Assembly (NCBI GenBank): GCA_964019425.1
Contig: OZ025801.1
Coordinates: 868,001 to 932,000 of the forward strand
DNA: 64,000 nt
Source of the DNA: Flectonema sp. DT1601
Taxonomy: Eukaryota; Euglenozoa; Diplonemea; Diplonemida; Diplonemidae
Direction: 5' to 3'
Positions 10,164 to 19,700 of this stretch are shown here, in pieces. A program made the translations under genes and the position numbers. Below the pieces are notes generated by a model. That model had not been told where the DNA came from. It ran no database searches and saw nothing but the letters and a program-made list of their open reading frames with translations. Numbering within the stretch: the first letter of the stretch is position 1; each line of letters begins with the position of its first letter.

Positions 10164-10345
10164 AACACTCGGAATCGAACAAAAATAATCTCTCTCTTTA
10201 TTTTATTTTCCTCTTTATTTTTTTACCACAAGCTGAGTTCCAGCGCAAAATTGACCAGACTGTCAAGGACGCGTTGTTAAGAACCGCTTTTGAAACTGTT
10301 TTACAAGAAATTTGGAATAAAGTCCCTTAGAACTTACTAAGAGGG
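10164..10345 (+). other. Pyrimidine tract and short coding-like piece of unknown origin
   Basis: After the tubulin stop comes a T/C-rich run ending ACCACAAG, then a stretch that reads AEFQRKIDQTVKDALLRTAF and on to WNKVP before a stop at about 10330. The wording looks like real protein but I do not recognise it. It then passes into the reiterated tail module. Together with the tubulin piece it suggests that several gene ends were pasted here. Confidence 0.35.
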
Positions 10346-10549
10346 ACAAGTAGTTTTAGATTAAGGCTCCTGAAACTACTATTTTTTCGGAACAGCAAAA
10401 CAATTCATTTGATGTTTTTACTCTTTCTCAAATACATTTTTTTAATCTCATGTACTAACTAGCTGGTTTGTCCTTTTTTACTTTATCATTTTTTACTGAT
10501 GAAGTCCTGAGAAGGACAGGTAGTGTGAGATTAAGAATTGTGTTTTTAT

Positions 10550-10583
<34 letters not shown>

Positions 10584-11192
10584 CATATTTGATTTAGTGT
10601 GCCTATCTATAATAAACTCATATTCTAGCTGGTTTATTCCTTTTTTTTTTTGTTTCATCCCTTTTTACTGATGAAGGCCTAAGAGGGACAAGTAGTATAA
10701 GATTAAGGCTACTGAAAACTACGTATTCCACAAGTGTTTTATGTAACAGCAGAACAATTGTGTGTTTATGACCTTTCTTTTTTTTATATTTTGAATTAGT
10801 GTGACAATCTTATAATAAACCCATATTCTAGCTGGTTTATTGCTTTTTTATTTATTTTTCATCCTTTTTTATTTTACCCTCCGGGACGTCCTTTCTCCTC
10901 ATCAACTTCACCGATGATAACAAAATATACAGCCGACAACAATCCTGACCGTACTTCACACAGAATGTGCTCAGAAAGGACATCTTATTTTTCTTTAGTA
11001 CTAATGCGACCAAGTTAGATACCTTGATGATAATTATATTTTTGTTTTTTTTGTCAGAGCCTATATAACATCAACTGCATGATTGCGGTATTGTATATCT
11101 GAAAAGTGTTGTTTTCGTGTTGTTCTTAATTAAACTTAACAGGTTGTTACCAACTAAAAATATTTTAATGAAATTGTGACTGAACTACAAAC

Positions 11193-12749
11193 ATGAGTAG
11201 CGGTCCAAGTAATTTAATGGCCATGAAGATGGAAAGCAAAGCTAAAGAAGAAGAAGAAAAGGGAAGAATTCGTCGTAAAAAAGGAGCAATTGTGTTAATG
11301 CATCACTTTATGATGGAAAACGGCTTCTTGCAATCGATGACTGTCCTAGAGAGAGAAAGCGGAATTGGTTCATCGAAGTTGCAAGCCGCTGATAATATAT
11401 CGTTGTTACAAATTATTCAAGATTATGAAGAGTATTTTGATCACCGATTTGGACACAAACCAAAACTGTTTCGAAGCAACACTTCTGCTGGTCTTCCAAC
11501 TGATAATTTCAATGGTGAAAAAGAACATACTCGACGAAGACTTCAACGTGTCGCCTCTGCAGAAAAACCCCTCGCCTTGGCGAACATTAATAAATCATCT
11601 CGTCCTCGAGCATCTCTCACACCACCATCAGAACCGAGTAATGTTTTAGACCTCTGTCCTGTTACTACACATGTCACCCCACTACCGAAGAGCAGTAGTA
11701 AGACTCTTAAAAATAAAACTGATTCTGAGGATGAACAGGAAGGTGGTGCAGCATTTGCTTCAAACCAACGACTGATGAAGAAACCGTTTGTACAAAATGG
11801 AGGAATCGATTTGACTGGTGACATGAAAGAGTTATCTTTAATTATCCAACGAGATATTTTAGATGCAGACCCAAACGTCAGGTGGACTGACATCGCTGCC
11901 CTTGAAGACGCAAAGCAATTACTCAAAGAAGCAGTTGTGATGCCAACAAAATATCCTCAGTTCTTCAAGGGTCGTCTTCGACCTTGGAAGGGAGTTCTTT
12001 TATTTGGTCCACCAGGTACAGGTAAAACTATGTTAGCAAAGGCAGTCGCCACTGAGTGTAATACAACTTTTTTTAACATATCTGCATCGTCAATAGTGTC
12101 GAAGTGGAGAGGAGATAGTGAAAAATTGATCCGAATGCTGTTTGACATGGCGAGACACTACTCTCCATCGACAATATTCCTTGACGAATTAGATTCAATA
12201 ATGTCTCAAAGAACATCTTCTGGACAAGAACACGAGGGATCTCGTCGAATGAAAACTGAACTAATGATCCAAATGGATGGATTGCTAAAGGAGGATGTAG
12301 ATTCTCGAGTCTTTGTTTTAGGAGCCTCAAACACTCCATGGGATCTTGATGATGCCATACTTCGAAGGTTAGAGAAGAGAATATTAGTTGGAATGCCTAC
12401 CGAAGCTGCTCGAATCTCGATGTTTAAATCAAACCTAGACGGCCACATCGATCCAGCAGCAATAGATTTCCTCTCTCTTGCAACTCGTACGGAAGGTTAC
12501 ACTGGTAGTGACATTAATGTTCTTTGTAGAGAAGCAATGATGCGAACCGTTCGAGTGAAAATGCGCAAACTCGAAGCATGCGATGGCGACACTGAAGCAT
12601 TATCAAAAGAGTTGCTATCACTTGACAACGTCACTATGAGTGACCTTGGACAAGCTTTAAAAGCAACAAAGTCTGCTACACATGCAATGCCTGTTGCGAA
12701 GTACCTCCAATGGAATGATGGCCATGGAAGTAATCAATCAGGTTATTAG
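11193..12749 (+). CDS. KATNAL2: Katanin p60 catalytic subunit-like protein KATNAL2
   Basis: 518 residues, no intron. N-terminal LisH domain (about residues 24-60: RRKKGAIVLMHHFMMENGF, then ISLLQIIQDYEEYF), a disordered Ser/Pro-rich linker, then a meiotic-clade AAA ATPase. Visible motifs are Walker A GPPGTGKT (about 272-279), the substrate-pore segment SKWRGDSEKLIR, Walker B FLDELDS (about 329-335), the sensor segment LGASNTPWDLD and arginine fingers in LRRLEKRI. SIVSKWRGDSEK and HEGSRRMKTEL are typical of KATNAL2, as is the LisH, which other katanin p60s lack. Known role of the family: ATP-driven microtubule severing at basal bodies, spindle and cytokinesis sites. An acceptor-like TTAACAG ends at 11142, 50 nt before the ATG. 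A three-codon upstream ORF starts at 11168. Confidence 0.93.
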   Translation: MSSGPSNLMAMKMESKAKEEEEKGRIRRKKGAIVLMHHFMMENGFLQSMTVLERESGIGSSKLQAADNISLLQIIQDYEEYFDHRFGHKPKLFRSNTSAGLPTDNFNGEKEHTRRRLQRVASAEKPLALANINKSSRPRASLTPPSEPSNVLDLCPVTTHVTPLPKSSSKTLKNKTDSEDEQEGGAAFASNQRLMKKPFVQNGGIDLTGDMKELSLIIQRDILDADPNVRWTDIAALEDAKQLLKEAVVMPTKYPQFFKGRLRPWKGVLLFGPPGTGKTMLAKAVATECNTTFFNISASSIVSKWRGDSEKLIRMLFDMARHYSPSTIFLDELDSIMSQRTSSGQEHEGSRRMKTELMIQMDGLLKEDVDSRVFVLGASNTPWDLDDAILRRLEKRILVGMPTEAARISMFKSNLDGHIDPAAIDFLSLATRTEGYTGSDINVLCREAMMRTVRVKMRKLEACDGDTEALSKELLSLDNVTMSDLGQALKATKSATHAMPVAKYLQWNDGHGSNQSGY

Positions 12750-12885
12750 TTACAACCCACTAAGTTGACTTGGAGAAGAAAAGTATTATTAAAAAAAACC
12801 CCCTCTATCCCGTACTATTCGTGATTTGGTGTGTTGGACATTATTAGTTTAATATACTCATGGCCTTCCCCTTCAGTTCCACATC

Positions 12886-15492
12886 ATGGATATAGAGGGA
12901 CTGCTATCAGACCTTTATGCATCAGATCCTATCAAAAGAGAACATGCGGATAGATTATTATCAGATTATCAGAGTTCTGAAACATGTTGTCAAGAGAGCA
13001 GTCAAATGTTGAGATCCGGAAGGTGTTCTGAGTTGGTGACGCAATATTGCTTAGGAGTGCTGATGCAGACAGTTAGAGACCGAAAATGGAGGAAGAGAAT
13101 GGACGCAGAGATGACTACATCAACACTACAACACCTCACAACAATCGCAAGCATTGCAACAACCCCAACACCGATAGTGAGAAAGATCCTGGATTTACTT
13201 GTTGCTATCGCAGTCGTGTCAGACTTCCCAGATAGGTGGCCAACCTTTTTAAACTGGTGCATGAGCTACATCAGTTCTACTGATGTGTCTCCGTCGGCTG
13301 TCGGGTGGTTGATAAAAGCAATATGCCTTGAGATGACGTCTCTCTCTTCCCCATCTGGTAGACATTGCCAACTGCAACCAGCGATAAAAGATTTTCTAAC
13401 CGCAGCGATTCCTACGATAATCAAAAGGTTTGTGTCATGTGGAGACTCTCAGTTGAGTGATGCCATAGCTCAGGCTATACCCATGGTTGAGATAGATGCA
13501 TTGTGTTGTCAGGAATCAATGGTGTTGCACGTGTTAAGCTGTCCTGTGTCATCACTTTCTGCGTTGGAACTTCAAATAAAAATATCGAATGAAATATTTG
13601 AGTTGAGAACCATCCAACCAGAATCTAGCACAGCCTTATTGTTTTTGAGATGTGTTGAATGCCTCCTACATGATAGTATGTTGCAATATCCAGATTGTGA
13701 AGGCTTAATTCGCTGTTTACAAACTCTACTAGAAAACCACATTCACAGAAATTCAATCTCTCCGCGCACCACTGAAATTCTAAAACGATCGTTATCCATC
13801 GTCCAGTTCGATCCCGAGAATGAATCAATTCTGGACAGCTATTTCTCAATAGTTGATTGCATATGTGAAGCCATGGAAACGTCAAAATCCTTTGAAACAA
13901 TGAAAGATGTACTTCTAGTTGTATTCACAGGGATAATGGAAGTTTATGCTCCATCTGTTCACGCAGCTGAACAAGAACCGACTTCTTGGTATGATGATAC
14001 CTGTGGGAAGGGGATCTTGGTAGCTTCGAGGATTGCGTCGCTCTTCATGACGGACTTCATCAATAGCGGAGTAGTTATATCTTACATGAAACATTTGACA
14101 GATGAACTTACAGGTGTGGGTGGTAGTAGACGAGTTGAAGTTGTAGATTGTGGGTTGCAGTTATTTGCATCACTTGCACCAGACTTTCTACCGATTGCGA
14201 CGTCAACTGGTACTAAGAAATTAACAACAATATTATTTGAAAGCGTTCTTAGCAACAAACATGTGTTGGATTGCCCCCTTTTAGCCTTTCGCTCTTGTGG
14301 TGTTGCATCTGCGTATTCACCTATAATCAGAAAGTTAAATACTGATGAGCAAAAGTATGTTCTAAAAATAATTTCAAACATTGCAACTTATGTTGTCTCA
14401 CAACGGAAGACCACATTAAGTGTAAGTGCTGCCGCGGATATGACTGCCTGCTACGCTTTAAAATCACCTAAAATTGTGTCTGAAACTCCAGAATATTGCT
14501 CCGTTTTAACTGCAACATTTGAACACATTCCTGTCAGTATTGATTGTGTTGGTTTCTTTGCAGCTGCTACTCGGGTGTTGATGTTTTCAGGAAATGCTTC
14601 CGACTTAAAACGAATCTTGTCACGCATCCTACAAAATAACAACATCGGAATGGAGGTGTTGACTGAGATGTTAGAACGCGTGTTTCAAGAAGTGATTTCT
14701 TTACCTGAAAAAACTGTTTTGTGGGGAGAGGGTGGATTGAGAGAAGGGTTTCTACACCTTCTCAACCACTCACAACCACGATCGAATATTATTTTATTAT
14801 TTCAAGTTATTTCTCGTTATCTTTCTAAACAAGTTGGGGTTACAACAACCCAACAGATTGCAAGCCAACTACTTTCATCATCTGCACAGCAGGACTCAGG
14901 TAGTAAAGCAGCCTTGCTGGAACTCTTTACGACTCTAGCTAAACTTCCTGGATCACCACATCTTAGCAGTATATTAATATTTTGTGAGGGATTTGTTTTT
15001 AGTGGTGAAGCCACTGAAGTTGCTGATGCCTACCTTGGACTGCTGATGTCAACATTAGAAGTTAACTTTAGTACTGGAATGGTGGTGAATGTGTTATTTC
15101 CAGTCATAGTCTCCGCCTTTGAACCTTCTTCTTCGATATCACCGTCAACACTGTTCACTTTGTGTACTTGGATGTTGCAAATTGATTTGAAGTATTTTGT
15201 GTTATCTAATAATCAAAACGATGTGTTATCACCATTAGTAACAACATTATCGATTCATATTCTGAACAGAAAGATGGTCTCTGAAGTTCACAGTCTTGTG
15301 TTTATGCGAATTCTTCAAAAATTGCCTCATGTTGTATTCTGTGATGTGATGGTACGTTGGGTTTCTTCAAAGGTTCCCCCGCAAGCCATAGATGTAGTTG
15401 TTTGTCAACCAATGCCGCAAGAACAAACATTAACGAAATTTACTGCTACTGTTGATGATGTTATTAGTACTGTGAAGCATCAAATAACATAG
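12886..15492 (+). CDS. Importin-beta/exportin-family karyopherin
   Basis: 868 residues without introns. The N-terminus has the karyopherin layout: an acidic first helix (LLSDLYASDP), a stretch like an importin-beta N-terminal domain (KREHADRLLSDYQ), then an Xpo1-like region with FPDRWPTFLNW, matching the FPxRWPxFF signature of exportins. The rest is predicted helix after helix with no other motif, as expected for HEAT repeats. At 868 residues it is shorter than Xpo1 (about 1,070), nearer importin-13, transportin-3 or exportin-t size; I cannot choose among them. Role by family: Ran-dependent transport through nuclear pores. The start follows a pyrimidine tract and CAG ending at 12876, only 9 nt upstream. 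It lies 136 nt behind KATNAL2 on the same strand. Confidence 0.75.
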   Translation: MDIEGLLSDLYASDPIKREHADRLLSDYQSSETCCQESSQMLRSGRCSELVTQYCLGVLMQTVRDRKWRKRMDAEMTTSTLQHLTTIASIATTPTPIVRKILDLLVAIAVVSDFPDRWPTFLNWCMSYISSTDVSPSAVGWLIKAICLEMTSLSSPSGRHCQLQPAIKDFLTAAIPTIIKRFVSCGDSQLSDAIAQAIPMVEIDALCCQESMVLHVLSCPVSSLSALELQIKISNEIFELRTIQPESSTALLFLRCVECLLHDSMLQYPDCEGLIRCLQTLLENHIHRNSISPRTTEILKRSLSIVQFDPENESILDSYFSIVDCICEAMETSKSFETMKDVLLVVFTGIMEVYAPSVHAAEQEPTSWYDDTCGKGILVASRIASLFMTDFINSGVVISYMKHLTDELTGVGGSRRVEVVDCGLQLFASLAPDFLPIATSTGTKKLTTILFESVLSNKHVLDCPLLAFRSCGVASAYSPIIRKLNTDEQKYVLKIISNIATYVVSQRKTTLSVSAAADMTACYALKSPKIVSETPEYCSVLTATFEHIPVSIDCVGFFAAATRVLMFSGNASDLKRILSRILQNNNIGMEVLTEMLERVFQEVISLPEKTVLWGEGGLREGFLHLLNHSQPRSNIILLFQVISRYLSKQVGVTTTQQIASQLLSSSAQQDSGSKAALLELFTTLAKLPGSPHLSSILIFCEGFVFSGEATEVADAYLGLLMSTLEVNFSTGMVVNVLFPVIVSAFEPSSSISPSTLFTLCTWMLQIDLKYFVLSNNQNDVLSPLVTTLSIHILNRKMVSEVHSLVFMRILQKLPHVVFCDVMVRWVSSKVPPQAIDVVVCQPMPQEQTLTKFTATVDDVISTVKHQIT

Positions 15493-15737
15493 GACTAACC
15501 TCCTAATCAACCACTGGCAATTGGTTGTATTGTACTACCTTCTATGGCAAAAAATCAAACCTTCTGGGTTGGTGACCCAATTTTTCTGAACTTCATTTAT
15601 TCAAGATTGCTGTTGTTGTTGTTGTGTTTATTTTTTATTTCTTTACAGGTATTCAAATTAATGCTATGCTTTTACGTATCCCTCACATGTTGAGTTTTTT
15701 TTTCTTTTTCGTCTTCAGCATCTTTTAAAAAAAAAAA

Positions 15738-16448
15738 ATGCTGTGTGTTGTTTCTTCAGTATTTGGTAGCATAGTACCTCCTGGGGTGCCATTTTCTCCA
15801 ATGACTTACAACAGTACAGTTTATGATGCATTTGCTGCTAAGGATTGTGTTAATCTTCCTACTGAGTTAGTTACAGATCCTTATATTGGATATAATGGAA
15901 CCGTTCCAGTTCCTTTTGGTCCAGATGCTGTGTGTGGAGTAAAGTACTTAGATTCCGAGAGACACACATATAAGTTGCAAAACTTCACTAGTATTGACGA
16001 AGCCCACAGCAATGGTGCTTTCGTTACCCACAAAGCTGCTTGTAATAAGTGTTCAAGTCTTGCTGACTTATCAGCTTTTATGTCGCAGCCTGACTTGACT
16101 GATCCTATTCGAAAATGTGAAGTTGAGCACCTTAACAACAAAAATAAAACCCTTGAATGTATGTATAAAAATATGAACTTAAGCAGGCCTTGTACTCAAA
16201 CGTTTTTCTACAATGCGATATATGATAAGAAGTTTTGTGAGACGATTTGTCTGGTGGATTTTATTGAAAAAATCCCCAACAACCTTCCTCCTGATAACAG
16301 ACTCAATGACTGTCTTCAATGTGACGAAGACGAGGCGGGTCCGATATTCAAGTTGTACGCTGGTAGAAACAGGAGAGACTCTGGATTGAATAGCAGCATT
16401 ATTAGGCCAACATCGCAGGTATTCAGAATTATCCATGATTATTACTAG
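15738..16448 (+). CDS. Small secreted Cys-rich protein, CDEDEAGPIFK family
   Basis: 236 residues. The short N-terminus (MLCVVSSVFGSIV) could be a minimal signal peptide, or its start may lie on an upstream exon, because the ATG sits only 19 nt after an acceptor-like TTCTTTTTCGTCTTCAG (ends 15718) and another acceptor ends near 15649. Thirteen cysteines, several N-glycosylation sequons (NST, NGT, NFT, NKT) and a conserved C-terminal block CDEDEAGPIFKLYAGRNRRDSG followed by IIRP and a final IIHDYY. I recall related blocks (CDED..GPIFK..AGR.RR.SG..S.I.RP) in uncharacterised secreted proteins of algae and other protists, but the function is unknown to me. Secretion is inference from cysteines and sequons. 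Confidence 0.6.
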   Translation: MLCVVSSVFGSIVPPGVPFSPMTYNSTVYDAFAAKDCVNLPTELVTDPYIGYNGTVPVPFGPDAVCGVKYLDSERHTYKLQNFTSIDEAHSNGAFVTHKAACNKCSSLADLSAFMSQPDLTDPIRKCEVEHLNNKNKTLECMYKNMNLSRPCTQTFFYNAIYDKKFCETICLVDFIEKIPNNLPPDNRLNDCLQCDEDEAGPIFKLYAGRNRRDSGLNSSIIRPTSQVFRIIHDYY

Positions 16449-16742
16449 TGCTTTATTGTGAAACAATTCATGTTCGTTATCTTGCGGAGTGTTTCAGAAT
16501 TTGCTTGAATGTCGAAAAAAAAAATCTGCAGTCTCCTATTTCCGAAATGCGTGTTTGTTTTTTCAGTTGTTATGCTTTAAGCATAATTTATTTACTTACT
16601 GTCATCTTTTTTTCACGATTCTATTCTCCTACTTTTGGCTGCAGCCACCCTCCACATAGCCAGTTGGTTTTGCTTTCTTGATTTTATTAGAAAGTGTTCG
16701 TCACATTGGCCAAAATCATTCCTATAACAGTGAATACATAAA

Positions 16743-19700
16743 ATGGGAGCAGAAAATGAACCCCAGCGTGAAGCGCAGGAGCCGGTTGTTGAGAAGTCAA
16801 CAGCAACCGCAATGGCTGTCTCAGCAGAAGTAATGAAATATGGTTCTTTAGCGTGTTTGGTCGCACAAAACAGTAGTTTGACGCTGACAATGAGAGCGAG
16901 TAGGATTCCAGGAGCAGACCCAATGCCAATGTACTTGGCGACATCAGCCGTTGTTGCCTGTGAATTAGTTAAGTTAGTCCTCTCCATGGTGATGCTTACA
17001 ATTGAGAAGGAAGGATTGGACGGTGCCTTCAAAGCTATCCAGACTGACATCCTTTCATCTTTCAGTCAAAATTTAATACTTCTCATCCCTTCTGGTCTCT
17101 ACACCCTCCAGAATAATATTCAGTACTACGCTGCTACTCACCTTGATCCTCCAACTTACCAAGTGCTGAGTCAGATGAAGCTCATCACAACAGCAATCCT
17201 CTCGGTGGTGATCCTCAACAAAAAGCTCACTATGCTTCAGTGGGCAGCCATTGTACTTCTCGGGGTTGGTATTGCCATGGTTCAAACATCTCAGGGGAAG
17301 GCTCCTGGAACTGCTGTTGGTGTCACTGATGCAGCTGCTGAGGCTGAAGCTTGGAGTCGCATGTTTGGTTTCATTGCTGTCTTTATTGCATGCTGTACCT
17401 CGGGACTTGCTGGAGTGTACCTCGAGAAGATTGTGAAGCAGACTAAACCTTCCGTTTGGATTCGTAACATGCAACTCGCTTCGTGGGGTCTTCTGGTGGG
17501 TCTTTTGGCATCTTACTTCAAGGACTACGATGCGATTGTGGAACATGGATTCTTTCAGGGATTCAAGGAAATTGTTTGGGTTGTTGTGGCATTACAGTCA
17601 GTTGGAGGAATTCTGATCGCAGTTGTGGTGAAGTACTCCGACAACATTGTGAAGGGTTTCGCCACTGGACTGTCAATTGTTTCATCAGCAACGGCATCTG
17701 TTTGGCTTTTCAGCTTCGTGTTCACCATGCAATACGTTCTCGGGGCGACGATTGTGATTGTATGTTTAGTTTTTTTTTTGCACCGACGGATTACGAGCCG
17801 ATATTATTATTGTACCTACAAACCCATTGTTCGGTAGAAAGAGAATTGTGGCAGCGTAACTACCTATTCCTTTATTAGGATTTTCTACCGGTTGCGCACA
17901 AACAAAAAATACACAAAATGACTACTACGAGATATCATTGTGAACCTTCCACTGTTGAGTGGAGCACAATCGCGGCGAGTGAGTGGCCTGCAGAAGTGCA
18001 GTGTCACCCACTCGAGGATGCTTGCATCTTTCCGAATTGCGACGAGTCTCATGTTGATGAGCTCGATTGCAAGAGATGCGGGCACCGTTGTTCTGTGCAG
18101 TGTCTGAATGAGACGCTCACGGAGAGGAATGCAGCGCCATTCCTCATACATCGATCAAATTGGGTGTGTCCAATATGTGCCTGGCTGATGAGCAAAGGCG
18201 ATCGTCTTCTCCCGTCAAAGATTGTTTGTCAGGAAGAAGAAGTACACAACGAGAAAGGATCAATTGATGAGGCCGATTGGGCTGGAATCACTACAGGCAG
18301 CAACGCCTGAATCGCTTCATTCAATACACGGCTCTCGTGTGTTGATTCCCTTGTGGGCGCGTCCCGCGCTCGTTCAAGGAACGGGCCATAACGGGTGTCC
18401 AGCTTCACGGACATTGCCTCCAAGGCCACCGCGTTGTCGATCGTTGTTCCCCACGTCGTCACGCGGCGAATATCGGTTTTGATCCTCTCGTACCGCAGCA
18501 GCGACGTTAGAGATTCATTACAGGTGATGGTTACGAGGTTGGAAGCGTTGAGGTTGAGTCAACACGGACTTTCGCAGGAGGCTGTAATAGCGTTTCAGGA
18601 GTCTTTAAACGCGGTGGGACATGCGGAGATCACGGCGATGAAGTTCCGGAGTGCTCTGCTGGAAGCAGATTCCGCGGATCGGAGATCGAAGGCAAAATCA
18701 GTGAAGACTGAAGCTTTCCGGTTGTCCAAGGGAGGGAAGTCCCGACATTCGCAATGAATGTTACCCACGGTGGTAGGGAAGCTTCGGGGTCGTCCGCAAA
18801 AACCTCAACCAACCATCTCCGATGCTGGGGAGCTTCAAATTCTACGGGAAAGAGTGAAGACGGCTACTCTGGCGTGCTATGCCCCCAAGACTGTAGAGTC
18901 CATCAAATCCGTGATGGGTCAGTGGGTCAAGTTCCACAACCAAGTGTTGAAGGTCGAACCGGAGTTGGAGGAAGAGGAATCGTTCACTCTCTGGATTCAG
19001 CTGAAGAGGGAAGCCGGCGACATCTCGACCGATTCGGCGAGACAATACTTCGTTTGTCGTGCGATGGCTGCAATTGCAGAGCAGGATGCGTACCGACGAT
19101 TTCTGCTTCGCGAGTCACGCGAGTGGGAGAGACGACAGGCCATGCTTGCGAAGATACCGACTCCGGCCATGATTCGAAGTGTGGTTTTCGACAACTCGAC
19201 TACCCTGGTGAGGCCAAAAGTTGCATTAGCGTGTAGTGGATGCTTGCTTGTCGGTTTCGGGATCTCGAACTTCTTTGCGTTCATCACATTCGTACAATCA
19301 AAGGGAATCAGACGTTGATCACTCTTGTAGCGGGAAAGACGGACATCAGGGCCCAAGGACAGGGTCTATTGATCAATACGACCGGTCCGTTTTTCCAGAT
19401 TCTGAGACGTTGGCTGACTACACTGCAGGGCGACAGCCAAATCTTTCCAGGTTTGGCACTATCCAACTACAACGCGTTTTTGAAGAGGCGTATCGCGACG
19501 ACCTCACATTATGTCAGACATTCCGCACTAGGTTTTGTCGCGACAAAGATAGGACAGGACGCAGCTCAGACCTTGGCTCGGCACAAGTCCGACGTGTCTA
19601 CGCTCAAATACATTCCTCACGAGACCTGGAAGGGCACGAAGAACTCCCTACAGCCGACAGACCTGCTGCAGAAGATTTGAACGTGGATATCTGGCCTAGA

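Larger units (their letters stand above)
9540..10860 (+). repeat. Reiterated 3'-tail modules downstream of the repeat gene
   Basis: A module containing ACTGATGAAGGCCTAAGAGG, then AAGTAGTATAAGATTAAGGC, then a T-tract, AATTAGTGTG, AATAAAC and CTAGCTGGTTTATT occurs at about 9577, 10325 (shortened), 10496 and 10668. The CTAGCTGGTTTATT and AATAAAC pieces lie at about 10455, 10610 and 10810. It looks like a duplicated 3'UTR or polyadenylation region. The modules differ by substitutions and T-tract length. Confidence 0.7.

Noticed and set aside
17760-17837. Transporter 1 C-terminus ending in the frame LHRRITSRYYY
   Set aside because: This is read-through into the intron and the inserted element; the paralogue and family support the VYLYS exon at 23143.
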